A DNA stretch of 64,000 nucleotides from Zygnema cylindricum (Eukaryota; Streptophyta; Zygnematophyceae; Zygnematales; Zygnemataceae), in contig JBBHKE010000394.1 of assembly GCA_037447655.1 (NCBI GenBank), forward strand, positions 1 to 64,000, in the 5' to 3' direction. The first letter of the stretch is position 1; the number at the start of each line of letters is the position of its first letter. Of the stretch, positions 31,016 to 43,682 are shown piece after piece. The translations under genes and the position numbers were made by a program. The notes under the pieces are model-generated. The model was not told where the DNA came from. It did no database searches and saw only the letters and a list, made by a program, of their open reading frames with translations.

Positions 31016-34000
31016 AATGAAGGACACGATGTCATTATCTCATTTTAGGATGATGTAATATATTGAAATGGGAGACCTCGTAATTCGATATCAAGATTGA
31101 TTTAATCTGCGTGTAGCTTTCTCTCTCCTAGGTCTGTACCTCAGAGGTTGACTCTCACCCTATATTCCCACAAGTATGATAGTATACTTGCGATGACAAA
31201 ATTTTCCCCTCCTTTCGCTGGTACACCAAAGGTCATAGGACAAATAGATATCCCATACGAGTCTGCTTTCCCCGAGGTCCTAGATTCCCACGGTAATGTC
31301 TTTGTTCCCGCTGTCCCGAAAATTCCTCAGCAATATGTCGTAGCTGCGCGTGTTGCTTTCCTAGCACGACCAGGGATGACAATTCCGTTGCAAGATCCCA
31401 TTTTTGTCATGTTCGATCTCCTAGAAGGGGAGTATCGTATGCAAAATCCAATTTAACTGAAGGAATTGATGAACTTCCAACGTAAACTGGGTGAAACTGT
31501 GCCTGCTTTACGTGCTCGTATGGAGAGTGTACGTGAAGCCTTACCGGACCTAATGTCCGATTCAAAAGTGGTTCAAAAATATGTTGGACAGTTTCCCTCT
31601 CACTCAAAGAGATTTATATAAAGTCATCTCACTCATACATACGGCTTAAAATTCACCTTTGACCAGGCCGCCCAATATGCGGTTGAATACGAGATGTAAT
31701 CATGTTGGTGGGAAGTTTATGATTGTTCAGTTGTCGCTTTCCCACTTTCCCCACCAAGCAACCCATGGCCCAACAATCGAACCTCCGAAGGTGCTTGCCA
31801 TGGGGGCTCCACCATATAACCCCGAAAACAGATTGTGTTTTCGTTGCGGAGAAACAAGGCATGAAGCCCACATGTGTCCAAAATTAAACGGCCACATGCA
31901 CTCACTGCTAGCAAAAAAGACATTTCATCTATCGTTGCCATATTACAAACCCAGAGTTCTCCTATCAGAATCAAATAAAAAATAGGGGTATTCTTGCCCG
32001 TTTCGCTAAGCCGGTCACCCCACCTAAGGAGATCGAGAAAGAATCTAATCCTTGTAAAATCTTGTGTAGAGAGAGAGAAAAGATCGAGCAGCAAGCTATT
32101 ATAGTAGCTATGATGAAAGAACAATTCGCGGCTTTTATCGCAGAAATGAAGCCGTAGTTCACTAGAATGGCCCGAATGGCCAATCATATGTTAACGTTGG
32201 CCGGTTGAACCCTTCGAGATTCTACCGTCTAAGAAAGAGCACCCACTTTTGTAAAAATCTCACTAAATCATAATCGAGTCGGAAAACTAACAAATTCTCG
32301 AATATCACTATCTTTCGAGAAAAAATCCCTTTCCCATTTTCCAGAAACCACTTCAGATATCGCGACCGAAGCACTCAAAATCTTAGATGGCACCATTCAC
32401 TATGGTCATCGTGTTAACGAGTGGTTGAGAATCCTATCAACTATGATTGTTGACATGCCTAAGGCCTCCCCTATTTTGGATGAGGTCACTCCAGCTGTGG
32501 CTTTACGAGCGTTGTTGCTGAACCGTAATTTGTTTGCGGTCCAGCCAATTTTGGCAGACGAACGTAGTACATTGGATCCCCACATCAGCTTTCTCGATAA
32601 CACGCGACACTCATTCAGAGTCAATGGTGTCTCCCCTTCCCTCTCTCTTATGGACACTGGAGCGAAACCCGTGATCCTCGGATCCGGATTCACGTAAAAG
32701 CTTGGCCTCACGGCAGACAAGCTCCAACTCACAGCCACACATTTACTAACTTCAGCTGGTACCAAATAGCCGGTCCTTAGAATTACCAAAGTCCCCCTCG
32801 TGTTTCGGTTTCAAATAGAAACGGGAATTAATTTTTAGAGATTTCTTCACAAGCACTCGTTACTAAGTGCAACGATTACGAATGCTAGGTTGGCCAAGAT
32901 GTCATATTTCGGGTTGGTGGCGGTGTGGATATGCATGACCCTAAATTATCTTACAGACGTAATCACTTTCTTGAGCTGAAGTTTTGTCTTCCACTTATTT
33001 CAGCACGGAAGCCGTTGCCTATCATGGCTCATTCAACAACAGCACTTCCGGCTTATGCAAGTATCGACACATTAGATACTAACAACTCTCCATGCATTTT
33101 CGTGATTGTCAAGATGGCTTCTAATGCGGTGTTGAGTTTAGAGGTTGTAGATACCAAGACTATTCCATAGCACACCAAGAATTGTGCTTCACGTTATTTC
33201 CAACATATGTCGTATGATTTGGATTCCATACGGATGCTAATTCCAGAGGAGAATTGTGATTAGCGTCTTTGAGAACTTCTTATTATTTTGGCTTGCTCCT
33301 TTGCAGGCTAACGAGCTCGGGGGGGAATTAATGGATCTCTCTCTCGGCTTCCCACTCACCTTAGTTGTCCACTCACCTTCCACCTATCTTTTTTTACATT
33401 GTCATATTTATTTTTGCTTTGTATTATAATTTTTTTAGCTTTGGGATTTGCATTGCTGGTTTGTTACACCTTTTCTGCTGGATAGTTGGTTGGGTTGCAT
33501 GCTTTTTCGTTCAAATAGACACATGCACGACAGCTGTCATGACGCATTGTGTTAGTATTTTATTTTAGTTTGTTTGTAAAGATATCACATGTTGCAGCCT
33601 TACTAATTTCGTTTGGGGTACAAATCGTTTGTAGACGCAGGTATTATCGTGTACGGTGATCAAAGTTACGCCAAAAATTTCATGGATGAAACGAAGATAC
33701 ATATTCGAGTGGAAGATGACCATACTGAAATATTTGTCGCAAATTTTGACGTCGCGCGGTGGTGTACTATTACAATATTGGACGTACGATTTGGGACTGT
33801 TGGCGCCGCGATCTGATTGGTTCAAGTTTAAGTCATGATCCCTTAGAGTTTCACGCATTTCCATGTAGCCAGGGAGGGTTTTAATCCGTGGATTGTGAAT
33901 TTTGTAACATAAGCATATGGTCATGGCCGCCTATTTGCAAGGATCCAAAGAAGGCGAAATCGTACATTTAATACTTTTACACTATTGGTTAGTTCGCATT

Positions 34001-34340
34001 AGTTAGAGGCTAGTACTTAGTCAGAATAGTTAAGTGTGCACTCTCATAATTTGAGAGTACAAGAATTGGTCAAAGAGGACTTAGATTTTTCTGTCTTTTT
34101 CCCTTGTATTTTTCCTTAGTCAAATTGTCAGTGTTTTTCTGCAAGGTTTTTTTTGCCTTAGTTTGTTAAGCGCTTAGTCTTTTTTGTTCCCTATTACACT
34201 TTCTTTGTAAGCCCTACAATTTATTTCACTCGGTTTTGGCGGGAGTTCGCATGGTTTCCCTTTTACTACCTCTTTTAGTGTGGATTATGCCACAGCCGAC
34301 TTTCTCAGGCTGTGTCTAAACCTTTGTGGATACAATCTGT
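31016..34340 (+). mobile_element. Internally deleted Ty3/gypsy element, relative of the giant copy
   Basis: Gag-like sequence starts near 31018 and parallels the large element from 40197. It contains MRIP/TIPL-type gag (FVMFDLLEGEYRMQNP), a zinc knuckle CFRCGETRHEAHMC at about 31838-31880, and a protease with LMDTGAKPVILGS near 32650. After about 33050 the sequence jumps to the tail equivalent to 54000 of the big copy (DTLDTNNSPCIF; SLEVVDTKTIP; HTKNCAS). The methyltransferase, RT, RNase H, integrase and PHD parts are all missing. A G run at 33321-33327 is followed by A-like and B-like repeat sequence. Many stops are present. Confidence 0.65.
33328..34340 (+). repeat. Diverged A-B repeat (LTR-like) of the deleted gypsy copy
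   Basis: After the G run, AATTAATGG begins an A-like part ending GACACATGCACGACA. The palindromic GACAGCTGTC leads into the B-like TGTCATGACGCATT. Later GGGTTTTAATCCGT and CTTTCTC-GCTGTGTCTAAAC parallel the B repeat of the large element. The end is unclear. Confidence 0.5.
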
Positions 34341-34434
34341 GCATTAGGGTTTGACTTTTGTTGTGGAATTTCTGTTGTCTTTTACTAGAGTTTATTTTTG
34401 GGTCTGAATATAGTTATCTCAGATTCTTTACACA

Positions 34435-34920
34435 CTTCCATTGTTTTTTTTGGTGTTGTACATTTTTGCAACTAGTAATCGGAGTGTCAGAAATCGGTTA
34501 TCTCGGATTCTCTGCAGATTTTCATTGGTTTTTTCTTGTATTTGTTTTCATTGTTGTTTTCTTATATATTTTGGTTTTGTTTTTCTTTATTTGAAATCCT
34601 AGACCGAACTTCTCAATCTCTAAATAGCATAGGCAGCCATGGCTCTTGCTCCCTCTCTAACCTTCAGTGAGTGCCACAACTTCCATTGTTTGTTTTGGTG
34701 TTGTACATTTTTGCAACTAGTAATCGGAGTGTCAGAATCCGGTTATCTCAGATTCTCTGCAGATTTTCATTGGTTTTTTCTTGTATTTGTTTTCATTGTT
34801 GTTTTCTTATATATTTCTGGTTTTGTTTTTCTTTATTTGAAATCCTAGACCGAACTTCTCAATCTCTAAATAGCATAGGTAGCCATGGCTCTAGCTCCCT
34901 CTCTAACCTTCAGTGACTGC
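34435..34920. repeat. 245-bp direct tandem duplication
   Basis: The two units start CTTCCATTG at 34435 and 34680. Each carries TTTTTGCAACTAGTAATCGG and ends in GCAGCCATGGCTCT-CTCCCTCTCTAACC, the latter being copia LTR sequence. The duplication therefore crosses the junction between the gypsy repeat and the copia LTR. Confidence 0.75.
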
Positions 34921-36563
34921 CACAAGTGTGGGAGCTGAAAAGAGGAGTTAGAGACAGACTGCCATGGCTTATTTTCTGCATTTCATTTTAGACCTAGGAA
35001 ATACTAAAAGTACCATTAATTTCTACACTCCCCTTATTTTCTAGTTACTTTTTAATTTAAGACCACACTTCTCCCTGCAAAAAATTAGCTTAGGGGAAGG
35101 CACAAGTTTGGTCATCATATTTTCTACCATTTCAGTATCTAGTGAATATTGTAAACTGATTATTCTGTCTTCTAATTTTACCCTAAATATACCTTGCTTC
35201 TATACTCTAGGCTGATTATATTGTCTTCTACCTTCTCCCAAACAAATCTAAGTCTAATGTTTATGGGTTTGGCTTTAAAGTGGTGTTTAGGATTGGCAGA
35301 AATGGCATTGGATGCCTCATTATCACAAAACACTTTTTGGACACCACTCTTAAGATGACCAAGCTCACCAAGCAAAGACTTGACCCACATTAATTCTTTT
35401 ACAGCTGAGCAAGAGGCCATGTACTCAGCCTCCATTGTGGACTGAGCAATGACCTTTTGCTGCTTGCTGCTCCAGCATCAAGCCCCATCACCCACCTACA
35501 ATACATACCCAGATGTGTATCTCTTCATATGAGCAACCCCATAGCTGGCATCACTCTAAGTGGTTATGCCAATATTGTTCCCACCCAAATGCAACCATAA
35601 ATCTTTAGTCCCTATGACATTTCTAACGACTCTCTTAGCTGCCTCCCTATCTTTCTTAGTGGGAGCATTCAGACTCCTACTTAGTACTTGTACAGATGCA
35701 GCTATGTCAGATCGGGTATAGTTTATAAATTATATTAAGCTATCCACTACTTGTCTATAACCAGTTGTTTGCATAAATATTTTCTCTTCACGGCTTAACT
35801 CATCATCCAAGATTATAACTCCCTCCTCCACACTCCCCTCACTTGCGTTCTCTAGTATCATAAGAGTGGTACAACTATTAGCATTGTTCATTTGGAATCT
35901 TTCTAACATGCTTCCAATGGCCTCCTTTTGAGTTAATCTGATTATTTTCTTATCTCTCTGTCTCTCTACCTGAATTCCTAAAATATACCTTGCTTAACCC
36001 ATATCCTTCATCTGAAATCTACCTTTTAGATATGTTTTCAACTTATTTATTTTATCTATAGATTAACTTAAATCAAGCAATTCATCAAGATAAATTGCAA
36101 CTAATAGCATTCCTTTCTCATCTTCGAACAAATAACTTGAGTGATCTGAGCTGATCCGAATGTATTCCAAACATGTAAGAAACTCATCGAGCTTCTAATT
36201 CCATTTACGGGGCGCCTATTTTAGCCCATACGAAGAATTTAAAAATCGGCAAACCTTTCGCTCTTCCCCTTGCTCCACAAATTATTCGGCCAGTTGTATA
36301 AAGATCTCCTCTTCCAACTCTCCATGTAGGAAGGCTCTCTTGATGTCGATTTGATGTAATTCTATGTCTTCTGCTGCTGCCAAACTGAGAAGTATTCGGA
36401 CGGAGGGGAACCTAACGACTGGGGCAAATGTCTCCTCGTAGTCAATTCCCTCTTTCTAGGTATATCCTTTCGCCACTAACCGAGCCTTGTAGCGCTCAAT
36501 GGTGTTATCCGGGTTGAGTTTCAATTTAAATACCCATTTACACCCGATTGGTTTCTTGTCAAG
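34857..36563 (-). mobile_element. Copia element 1 (minus strand), 3' part
   Basis: A truncated LTR piece (34857-35027, reading TGTAGAAATTAATGG on the minus strand) is followed by a polypurine tract AAAATAAGGGGAG (35028-35040). Copia RNase H comes next (YMASCSAVKELMWVKSL; HHFKAK; about 35178-35500), then RT back to [16 protein letters not shown] at 36520-36560. Several stop codons interrupt it. At 36563 it is cut by the gypsy insertion and continues at 62512. Confidence 0.75.
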
Positions 36564-36985
36564 TGTCATGCCGCATCTTGTCGACCATTATAATTGTTTA
36601 TATTTAGGTGTAAGGACATGCAACCGCCACACTAATTTATATTTGGGTGTTATTTCGGTTTCGCAGGACTGTACATACCCACATTTCGCGTTGGCGTCAA
36701 CCGTACAATTTTCACATCGTCGTACGCGTTGACTGTACGTATTCGTTTGTGGTCGTAATATGCGCCGATGACAAGTTTACCGTACAGCTTAGAATTCTCG
36801 GATTTTCTGCCGATGGCAACTTCGACCATACGACATATATTCTCCCGGGATTTCCACCGACGGTGAATTCGATTTTTCAGGTCGACCGTACGACTTATTT
36901 TGTCCACAATTTTTGCGATTGTAAAGTAGACCGTACTTGTGGTCCTACAGTACAACCTTTTATTCCTTGGAATGTCGGATGACTC

Positions 36986-38083
36986 CCCAAAACCGTTTCT
37001 CACATAGAGCTCCTGTCATCATACTTTCCCAGTATATGAAGCCAACTCCATTGAATATGGGCACCCTAGATGGTGGGCCCATAACCTGTAACTCTGAGAC
37101 CTCCATAGGACCTCAGAGTAGGCAGCTCACACGAAGCCTCTAGGATAACCCTGACCCCTTTGTGTTTCAGCAAGAATAACTGCCACCCTGGCAGACCAAA
37201 ACTCTGACCACCTTCACCCGTGTAAAGGTAAGACTTCCTTGAGTCTATAGCAAAAAGAATCTCTGAATTTGCTCCCCTGGGCAGTAAGTTATGAAGGGTC
37301 AAAGTTGACCTTTTGTACAGGAGCTCTCTGGGAGAGAGGGTCTAATCAATCAAATTTTTCTAAGTCCTATCTCTCTCTAAAACTCATCTACTGAAGTACG
37401 GCACCAATCATAATAGTGTATCGTACATAAAGGTACATGTGCCGATGTACTTTATGTACGGATATTGTACAACATGGCCAAAAAGTCGACACATGTCATT
37501 TTTGGATTCGTTCTTGGAATCCCAGGAGATGTCGTAATCCAATGTGATTGTGCCACGTGGCAATTGACGTGACGTCAACCGCAAACCGCCGAAAACCTAT
37601 TCCACGATCTCGGCATGCTTCGTGGCCGTCCGATTAAGCCGGATTACAATCGTGACCGTCATAAATACTTCCGCAGTATTTCTTTCGCTTTCTAAACAAA
37701 ATGTGCAGTATTCGTTTCGAATGTTTAAAGATCCCGTTAAATTAAACAGACTACGTGTTAACATTTAATTAACTATCAAACTATACATCTCCAACTATGA
37801 TGGCAGACTAAATGGATAAGGCTACAGGCTGAGAGTGGACGGTAGGTACCCGGTTCAAATCCTGGGTCCGTCAATTTATATTTTGGTAAATCTACCAAAA
37901 TCTACAACCTGTAACTCTATCTCTAATCAGCATAGGCAGCCATGGCTCTAGCTCCCTCTTCAACCTTCATTGACTACGACAAGTGTGGGAGGTGAAGAGA
38001 GAAGTTAGAGGCAGACTGCCTCGGCTTCTTTTCTGCATTTTGCAAAACCTAGAAAACACTAAAATAACCTTTTTATTTCTACA
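36986..38083 (-). mobile_element. Copia 5' fragment: LTR plus about 100 bp of gag
   Basis: On the minus strand a full LTR (38083 down to 37087, TGTAGAAATAAAAAGG to AGAGTTACA) is followed by GGTTATGGGCCCACC and the gag start MGPPSRVPIFNG, then breaks off. TTGAC-like sequence at both edges suggests microhomology-driven loss of the rest. Confidence 0.65.
37799..37873 (+). other. tRNA-like segment inside a copia LTR
   Basis: GGTTCAAATCC (37852-37862) is a good internal B box, with a CCCGG/CCTGG T-stem and GTCCGTC as a 3' acceptor strand. The 5' part is too diverged to call a gene. Related segments lie antisense in the LTRs at 22323, 51129, 54613 and 59980, so it is an inherited part of the LTR, perhaps an old SINE insertion. 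Confidence 0.4.
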
Positions 38084-38876
38084 AGTGAAAGACAAATCAG
38101 CTGTCAGGTCTGACAAAGCGACGTGATTGAACCATTTTAAGTCGTGAACCATTTGGAGGTTCATGCATTCTCATGTAGATAGGAAGGGTTTTAATCCGTA
38201 GGTTATAGATTCTGTAATGTATGGCATGGGAATTTGGCCTCCTATTGGCTGAATTCAAACTAAACGCAAATATTTACATAGCACGCTGTACTCTGATTGG
38301 CCTGTTTTCACTAGGCGTAGTTTTTGTTACTTAGTTCATTTTAGATCATTTCCTGAACACAATTTTCAAGTGTAGGAATTATTTATTTTCAGTATTGAGG
38401 ATTTTCTGCAGCCATCTTTTTATTTTTAAAATTGTCCGGACACCTTAGAGGCAATTTTTTGCCTTTGCGTAAAACATCTAGTTTTCCATTACATTATCAC
38501 TATCTTGTAAAGCCTTATATATTAATCTATACAGCTTTAACCAAGGCCTACACGGTTTCCCTTCACTTCTCTCGTCCTTTTGAGTGGATTTCGACCGCGT
38601 TTTTATGACACAAACTTCTTTTCTCGGTTGTGGCTAAACTTTAATTAGTGTGGAAGTTGCATGTTGGGATTATTGATTTTTTTTTTTCTTGTGATTGTGT
38701 ATTTTTTCATATTTGGCTTATGTGCACCTTTTGGGTTTGGCTATCTCAAACTTCATAAGTGTCGGGCATATTGTCATTTTCAGTTGGTGTTTGTCTTTCT
38801 CGGTTGTTTATGTTTTGATTTGTTTTATTAACGTATAAATTCAGATTATCTTTCATAAGATAACTCCTGCAAGGAA

Positions 38877-38884
38877 TATAAATA
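38877..38884 (+). promoter_or_regulatory. TATA box near the end of repeat B (left)
   Basis: TATAAATA lies in AAGGAATATAAATAGACC, about 37 bases before B ends. Transcription starting some 30 bases downstream would begin in the last bases of B and read into the internal region. Confidence 0.5.
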
Positions 38885-38920
38885 GACCATGGGGCCTAGT
38901 GGTCATCCATCGGCTTAGTA

Positions 38921-40196
38921 TTCATGCACTTGAAAATTGTCTCTTTTCTTTTCTCGCTTGTTTGTTTTATTTCAATTTCAGTTTCTTTGGCTAAAATTAA
39001 AAGAAAAAAAAAAATCAAAAATATATATTTATAGATTCATTTCTACAAAAATCTATAACTAGCTTTACATTTTTAAATACCATTTACTTGTTGGTTGGCG
39101 TTTTTATCTTATTGGCCAATTTTCGGCCAACGATATACTACTCTAACTTAAGTATTTGGTTTTTGTTTCCTCCTTCTCTTTGTTTACATAAGGGGCATCA
39201 TGGGCTCACCTTATGACGTACTTCACCAAAGAGAGGAGTTAGTGGAGCGGATCCGTTCTTGGGAGCTTTGCAAAACTTCGGTTGTAGCAAACAACCGCGG
39301 TTCACTTTTAGCAATTACCAGATTACTAAGAGAGTTATGTAAGTATCACGATGCCTTGCGGGTACAGGCGCGTGCTAAGGTAGTCGGTTGATCGTATAGA
39401 GGGATCGTGTTTTGAGTGGATTAGTGTTAATCCACCTTTATTGAGCATTGCATTTGTCCAACTTTCCATGCTTTCTATCTGGCCTTGATTCACCTTGGCT
39501 GAGTTTGCTTTGTCCGGTGTGGGATTTATTCAATAGATCTTGCCGTTAGAGGCATTGGCTAGCTATTTTGTGGATTGCGTCGCTTTAGATTTGCAGTTGT
39601 GAGTGCTTGGATTGTAAGTTATTTGCCTTAATAGATCTAGCCCTTCGGCCTTATCCCCTTGTTTGCGAGGTAGAAGGTTTTGGTAATACGGCTTCTTGAT
39701 AGATCTGGCTATCGAGGCCCTGTTAGAGATTGATTGGCTGATTGGACGAGTGAGTGGTGTGGTTTGGCATTTGAAGCACCTCGTATAGATAGATTTTGTT
39801 ATCCGATTGTCATTTGGTTTTATCATTTTTATGCCCACCGATTGGGATAATCTCGATTATCCTTTCAAAACCACCCGATCGTCGGCCCCGTTTAGGCCCA
39901 CACAATGAGGACCATTAGATTTACCTAGTCTTTTGGACCATCATTTCCCGAATATATCAGGTCAAATTTCTCTTTCAGTTTGATCTTCTCTCACCTCATT
40001 ATCTTCCTTATCATCAGTCTCTTCCAAATTTTTCGAGGAAGAATCTGACCACAATTCCGTCGACAGGTCGGATTCCAATTCAATATCTTTTTGGTTTCCA
40101 CAAAACACAAATTCATTATTATCCCCAAACATTTGATTATTAGAAATTGGTTCCACATCCGAGGGAGGGGGTCGCCTTTATTTCTGTTTTGCAGGA
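38921..40196 (+). other. Leader of the giant gypsy element
   Basis: This internal sequence lies between repeat B and gag. The only ORF with a plausible look is 39200-39391 (64 residues, starting MGSPYDVLHQREELVERIR, helical and Arg-rich), of unknown function. No convincing primer-binding site directly after CGGCTTAGTA was found. Confidence 0.45.
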
Positions 40197-41290
40197 ATGA
40201 AAGACACCATGACTTTATCGCATTTTTGAATGCTATTCGATACCGAAATGCGTGATCTTGCATTTCGGTACCAAGATCGGTATGACCTACGGGTCGCTTT
40301 CTCTCTTTAAGGCCGTTACTTTCCCGGTTCAACCCTTACTCTTTTTTCCCGCAAGTATGATTCCGTACTTGCTATGACAGAGTTTCTCCGGCTTTCGCTT
40401 GGAGTCCTGCTATTATAGGAAAACCAGAAATTCCCTACCAACCGGCTATCTCGGAAGTCCTTGATCTCAAAGGCGATGTTATTACAACAGCAGTTGAGGA
40501 AATACCGCAACAGTTTGCTATAGCCGCACGTGCTGAAATCCAAGCACGACCACCGATGAGGATCCCTATACTGGATCCGCTCTTTGTCATGTTTGAAATG
40601 TTCGAAGCGGAATATCGTATGCAAAACCCTGTCCAAGTTTGTGAGTTAATGAAATTCGAACGGAAATCACGAGGGACCGCCCCTGCCATGCGTGCTCGTA
40701 TAGAAGCTCTCCGTGAAGCATTGCCGAACTTAATGTCGGATGCTGAAGCTTTCCAAAAATTTGTTGGACAGTTTCCGAGTCAGTCTAAGAAATTTATTCT
40801 GAGTAACCTGACTCAAACGTACAGCTTGAAGTTCACTTTCGAAGAAGCCCCTTAGCATGCCATGGAATACGAAATTCAAAATTGTTGGTAGGAAGCCCAT
40901 GATCGTCTTAAAGCGGTCTCGAAAGAACTGGTTGTTCCTCCATGGAACAATCCTCGTCCTAACAACCGACCTCCTAAAGTCCTGGCCATGGGAACCCCAC
41001 GTGTTGCTCTCGGAAACGGATTATGTTTTTTTGATGTGGGAAGACGGGGCATGATGTCGAATGTGTTCAGACAAAAATGTTACTTGTACACATTTCCAGC
41101 AAACCAGACACTACGTCCAACGTTGTCATATAAAGAACCTGGAATTTTCCTATCAGAACCAAATTAAAAATGGTGGCATTCCCGCTCGATCCGCAAAATT
41201 GGTTCAACCGGTTAAAGAACTAGAGAAGGACACCACTCCACCTAAGGTATCTCAAAGAGAGAGAGAGAGCGTTTAGAAATGTAAGAACAA
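40197..41290 (+). pseudogene. Gypsy gag with zinc knuckle, decayed
   Basis: It starts MKDTMTLSHF after TTTTGCAGGA. An early frame change near 40385 leads to a long clean stretch (IPQQFAIAARAEIQARPP to FVGQFPSQSKKFILSNLTQ). A zinc knuckle reads CGKTGHDVEC near 41033-41063, but the first Cys pair is in another frame, so one base was gained or lost. TAG or TGA codons replace expected sense codons at several points. Gag would package the element RNA. Confidence 0.7.
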
Positions 41291-42293
41291 ATGGCGGCTA
41301 TGATAAAAGAACAATGCGCAGCCTTCATGACTCAAATGAAACCACAATTTACTGGCATGGTTCGCACTGTTGTACACATGCCCACGTTGGCAGGTCAAAT
41401 CTTACGAGATTCCACCATCCAACAACGAGAGGCTACGTTCAACAAATGTTTGACTGATCATAGCCTTGACAATAAAACTTCAAACACACACATTCCTTTG
41501 TCATTCACTAAAGAACCTCCTCCTCCCTTGCCCGAAACCGCTTCAGCCATCGCGGCTGAAGCTCTTAACATAGTGGATCGAACTATACATGAAGCACACC
41601 GCGTGAAAGAACGCTTGTGCATTCTATCCACTATGATTTCTGACTCACCAAAAATCTCCTCGATCTCCTTTACCTGCGATAGCTGAGCTGCAGTTGCCAT
41701 GTTACAAGCACTTGAGCTGCACAAAAATCTTGCTGCTATTCAGCTTATTTCTATAGAGGAGCGAAATGCCCTCGATCCTCACATCAGTTTTTTGGATAAC
41801 AGGAAGGCTGCATTGTTGATCAATGGTTTAGCCCCTTCCTTGCTCCTCATGGATACGGGTGCAAAACCTGTGATATTGGGCTCTAGCTTTGCATTCAAGC
41901 TTGGTCTAACCCCGGACAAGCTTCACACCACTTCTACTCGCTTGTGAACATCAGTGGGTACAACCGAGCCAGTCCTAGGAATCACTAAGGAACCGCTCGT
42001 TTTCAGGTTCCAAAACGGAAAATGGCCACAGACTTTGCTGAGATCTCGGCTCACGCTCTAGTCACTAAATGTAGTGACTATGAATGCCTACTAGGACAGG
42101 ACATTATATTTCGTGTAGGGGGTGGAGTTGACAAGCATGATTAGACATTTTTTTATAGGCCGACTAAATTCCCACAATGCAAAATGTGCATTCTGCTAAT
42201 TTCCGCTAGAAAGCCAATGCGTGTGATGGCAAATTCGGCCACATCCATACCTGCATTTTCAGGGAATTTGGTGGGGCCGAAATATTTCATTCA
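41291..42293 (+). pseudogene. Gypsy protease region
   Basis: A helical linker (MIKEQCAAFMTQMK onward) leads to the retropepsin active site LLMDTGAKPVILGSSF, with the D-T-G triad at 41852-41860. Further on, CSDYECLLGQDIIFRVGG at about 42070-42120 is the usual flap/helix end. Stops occur near 41681, 41945 and 42142. Confidence 0.7.
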
Positions 42294-42743
42294 TTGTCAG
42301 CACAAGAAATTATGCCCGATAGTTCTTACTTACCAGAATTTTTCAGTGACCTAGGTTTTCTTATAGATACGAAGGAATTTGACCGAATCTATAACCAAAC
42401 CTTGTCAATTCAACTTTCTCCTGTCTCTGCTACAATCCCAATCCCTACGGATTCTACTGGGTTTCTTCCCATTAATTGGAATGTGGTCCAATTGAAACCT
42501 TATCTAAATGGATTGGTGATTTAGGACCTTTTCGCTCGAATAGGCAATTCCATTCTTGCATGTTTGCGAAATGGATTATTAATCCAATTTTATTATTCGG
42601 TTGAGATTGATCCTTTAGCACAGAAAACACAAATACAACATTGTGATCTGTTACATTCTGAATACCTGCATTTGTTACCAAAATTTGCATACGAGCATAT
42701 ATATAGTGCTCTCCCACAAGACATATGGATTGTGGGCAACCAT

Positions 42744-43678
42744 TGTTGAAAAAGGTATTTTGTAGTCTCTCTTGTGACCTTACTGCAACTCTCATACTTG
42801 TCGTAGACACTGATGACCTGCTGGCTCCTTGTAGTAGCTAAAGAGACAGGCATATCACTAATATTGTTTTTACAAAACATAGTCTGCCAGTTGTGGGAAT
42901 TAATCTAAGGACCTCTTGATGAGCGCCGTACAGAATAGCCATGCGCCTTATCTAATTGGTCTTAGAAGAGCGATGTACGTATATGACGCAATTGTTATTT
43001 AAGAATATACGGCACCGGATATTCCCTTTAAAACAAATTACTCGACATACCTGTTCGTACAAAATCAGACCGCACGAAATATCCGAATCTACATGTAATT
43101 TCGACGGACGAAATCAAATGTTCGGATTTGATCAAACGGCTCACAGTGGAGCCGGAATGCCGAAAAAGAAGTTTGGCAGTTTGCGGACCAAATGTCGGTG
43201 GATGACACGTGGCAACATATGGTTGGACAGCGGATATTATGGGAGGAGCAACTACGACTCCGGAACTGCCACGCGTCAGCGGACCGGCCATGCCGTACTA
43301 TGGCCGTACAAGAAGTACACCGGTACTTGTACCTTCTTGTACTTTACACTCATATGATTGGTCGAGTATCTTAGTAATAGGTTTAGAGAGGTACCTTAGG
43401 ACTTAGAATATTTTTGGGTTTTCAGCCTCTCTCCCAGAGTGCCTAGTATTTATGGACCAACTTTGGTTAGCCATAACTTAATGCTCAGGTGAGCAAATTC
43501 AGTGATTCTTTTTGCTCCGGACTCAAGGGAGTCCACGCTACACAAGGGTGTAGTCGATCAAAGATTTTGCGTCCCAGGGTGGGACTTATTCATTTTCAAA
43601 GTCAAAAGTGCATATATTATCCTAGAGGCTTCACATAAGCTAGACATTTTGTGTACCAATGTAGGTCACAGAATTACA
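42744..43678 (+). repeat. Copia 2 5' LTR
   Basis: 935 bases, highly similar to the 3' LTR, with TG...CA ends. Confidence 0.85.
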
Positions 43679-43682
43679 GGTT

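Larger units (their letters stand above)
36564..38920 (+). repeat. Repeat B, left copy (interrupted)
   Basis: It runs from TGTCATGCCGCATC to CGGCTTAGTA and matches the right copy (54559-54612 plus 61017-62320). It is interrupted by a copia fragment at 36986-38083, with loss of about 100 bases that the right copy retains (near 61386-61487). It contains the TATAAATA box at 38877. Unlike the right copy, it is not followed by repeat A. Confidence 0.7.

Noticed and set aside
37799-37873. Functional tRNA gene
   Set aside because: Only the T-arm and 3' acceptor look right; the 5' acceptor and A box do not pair or match well.
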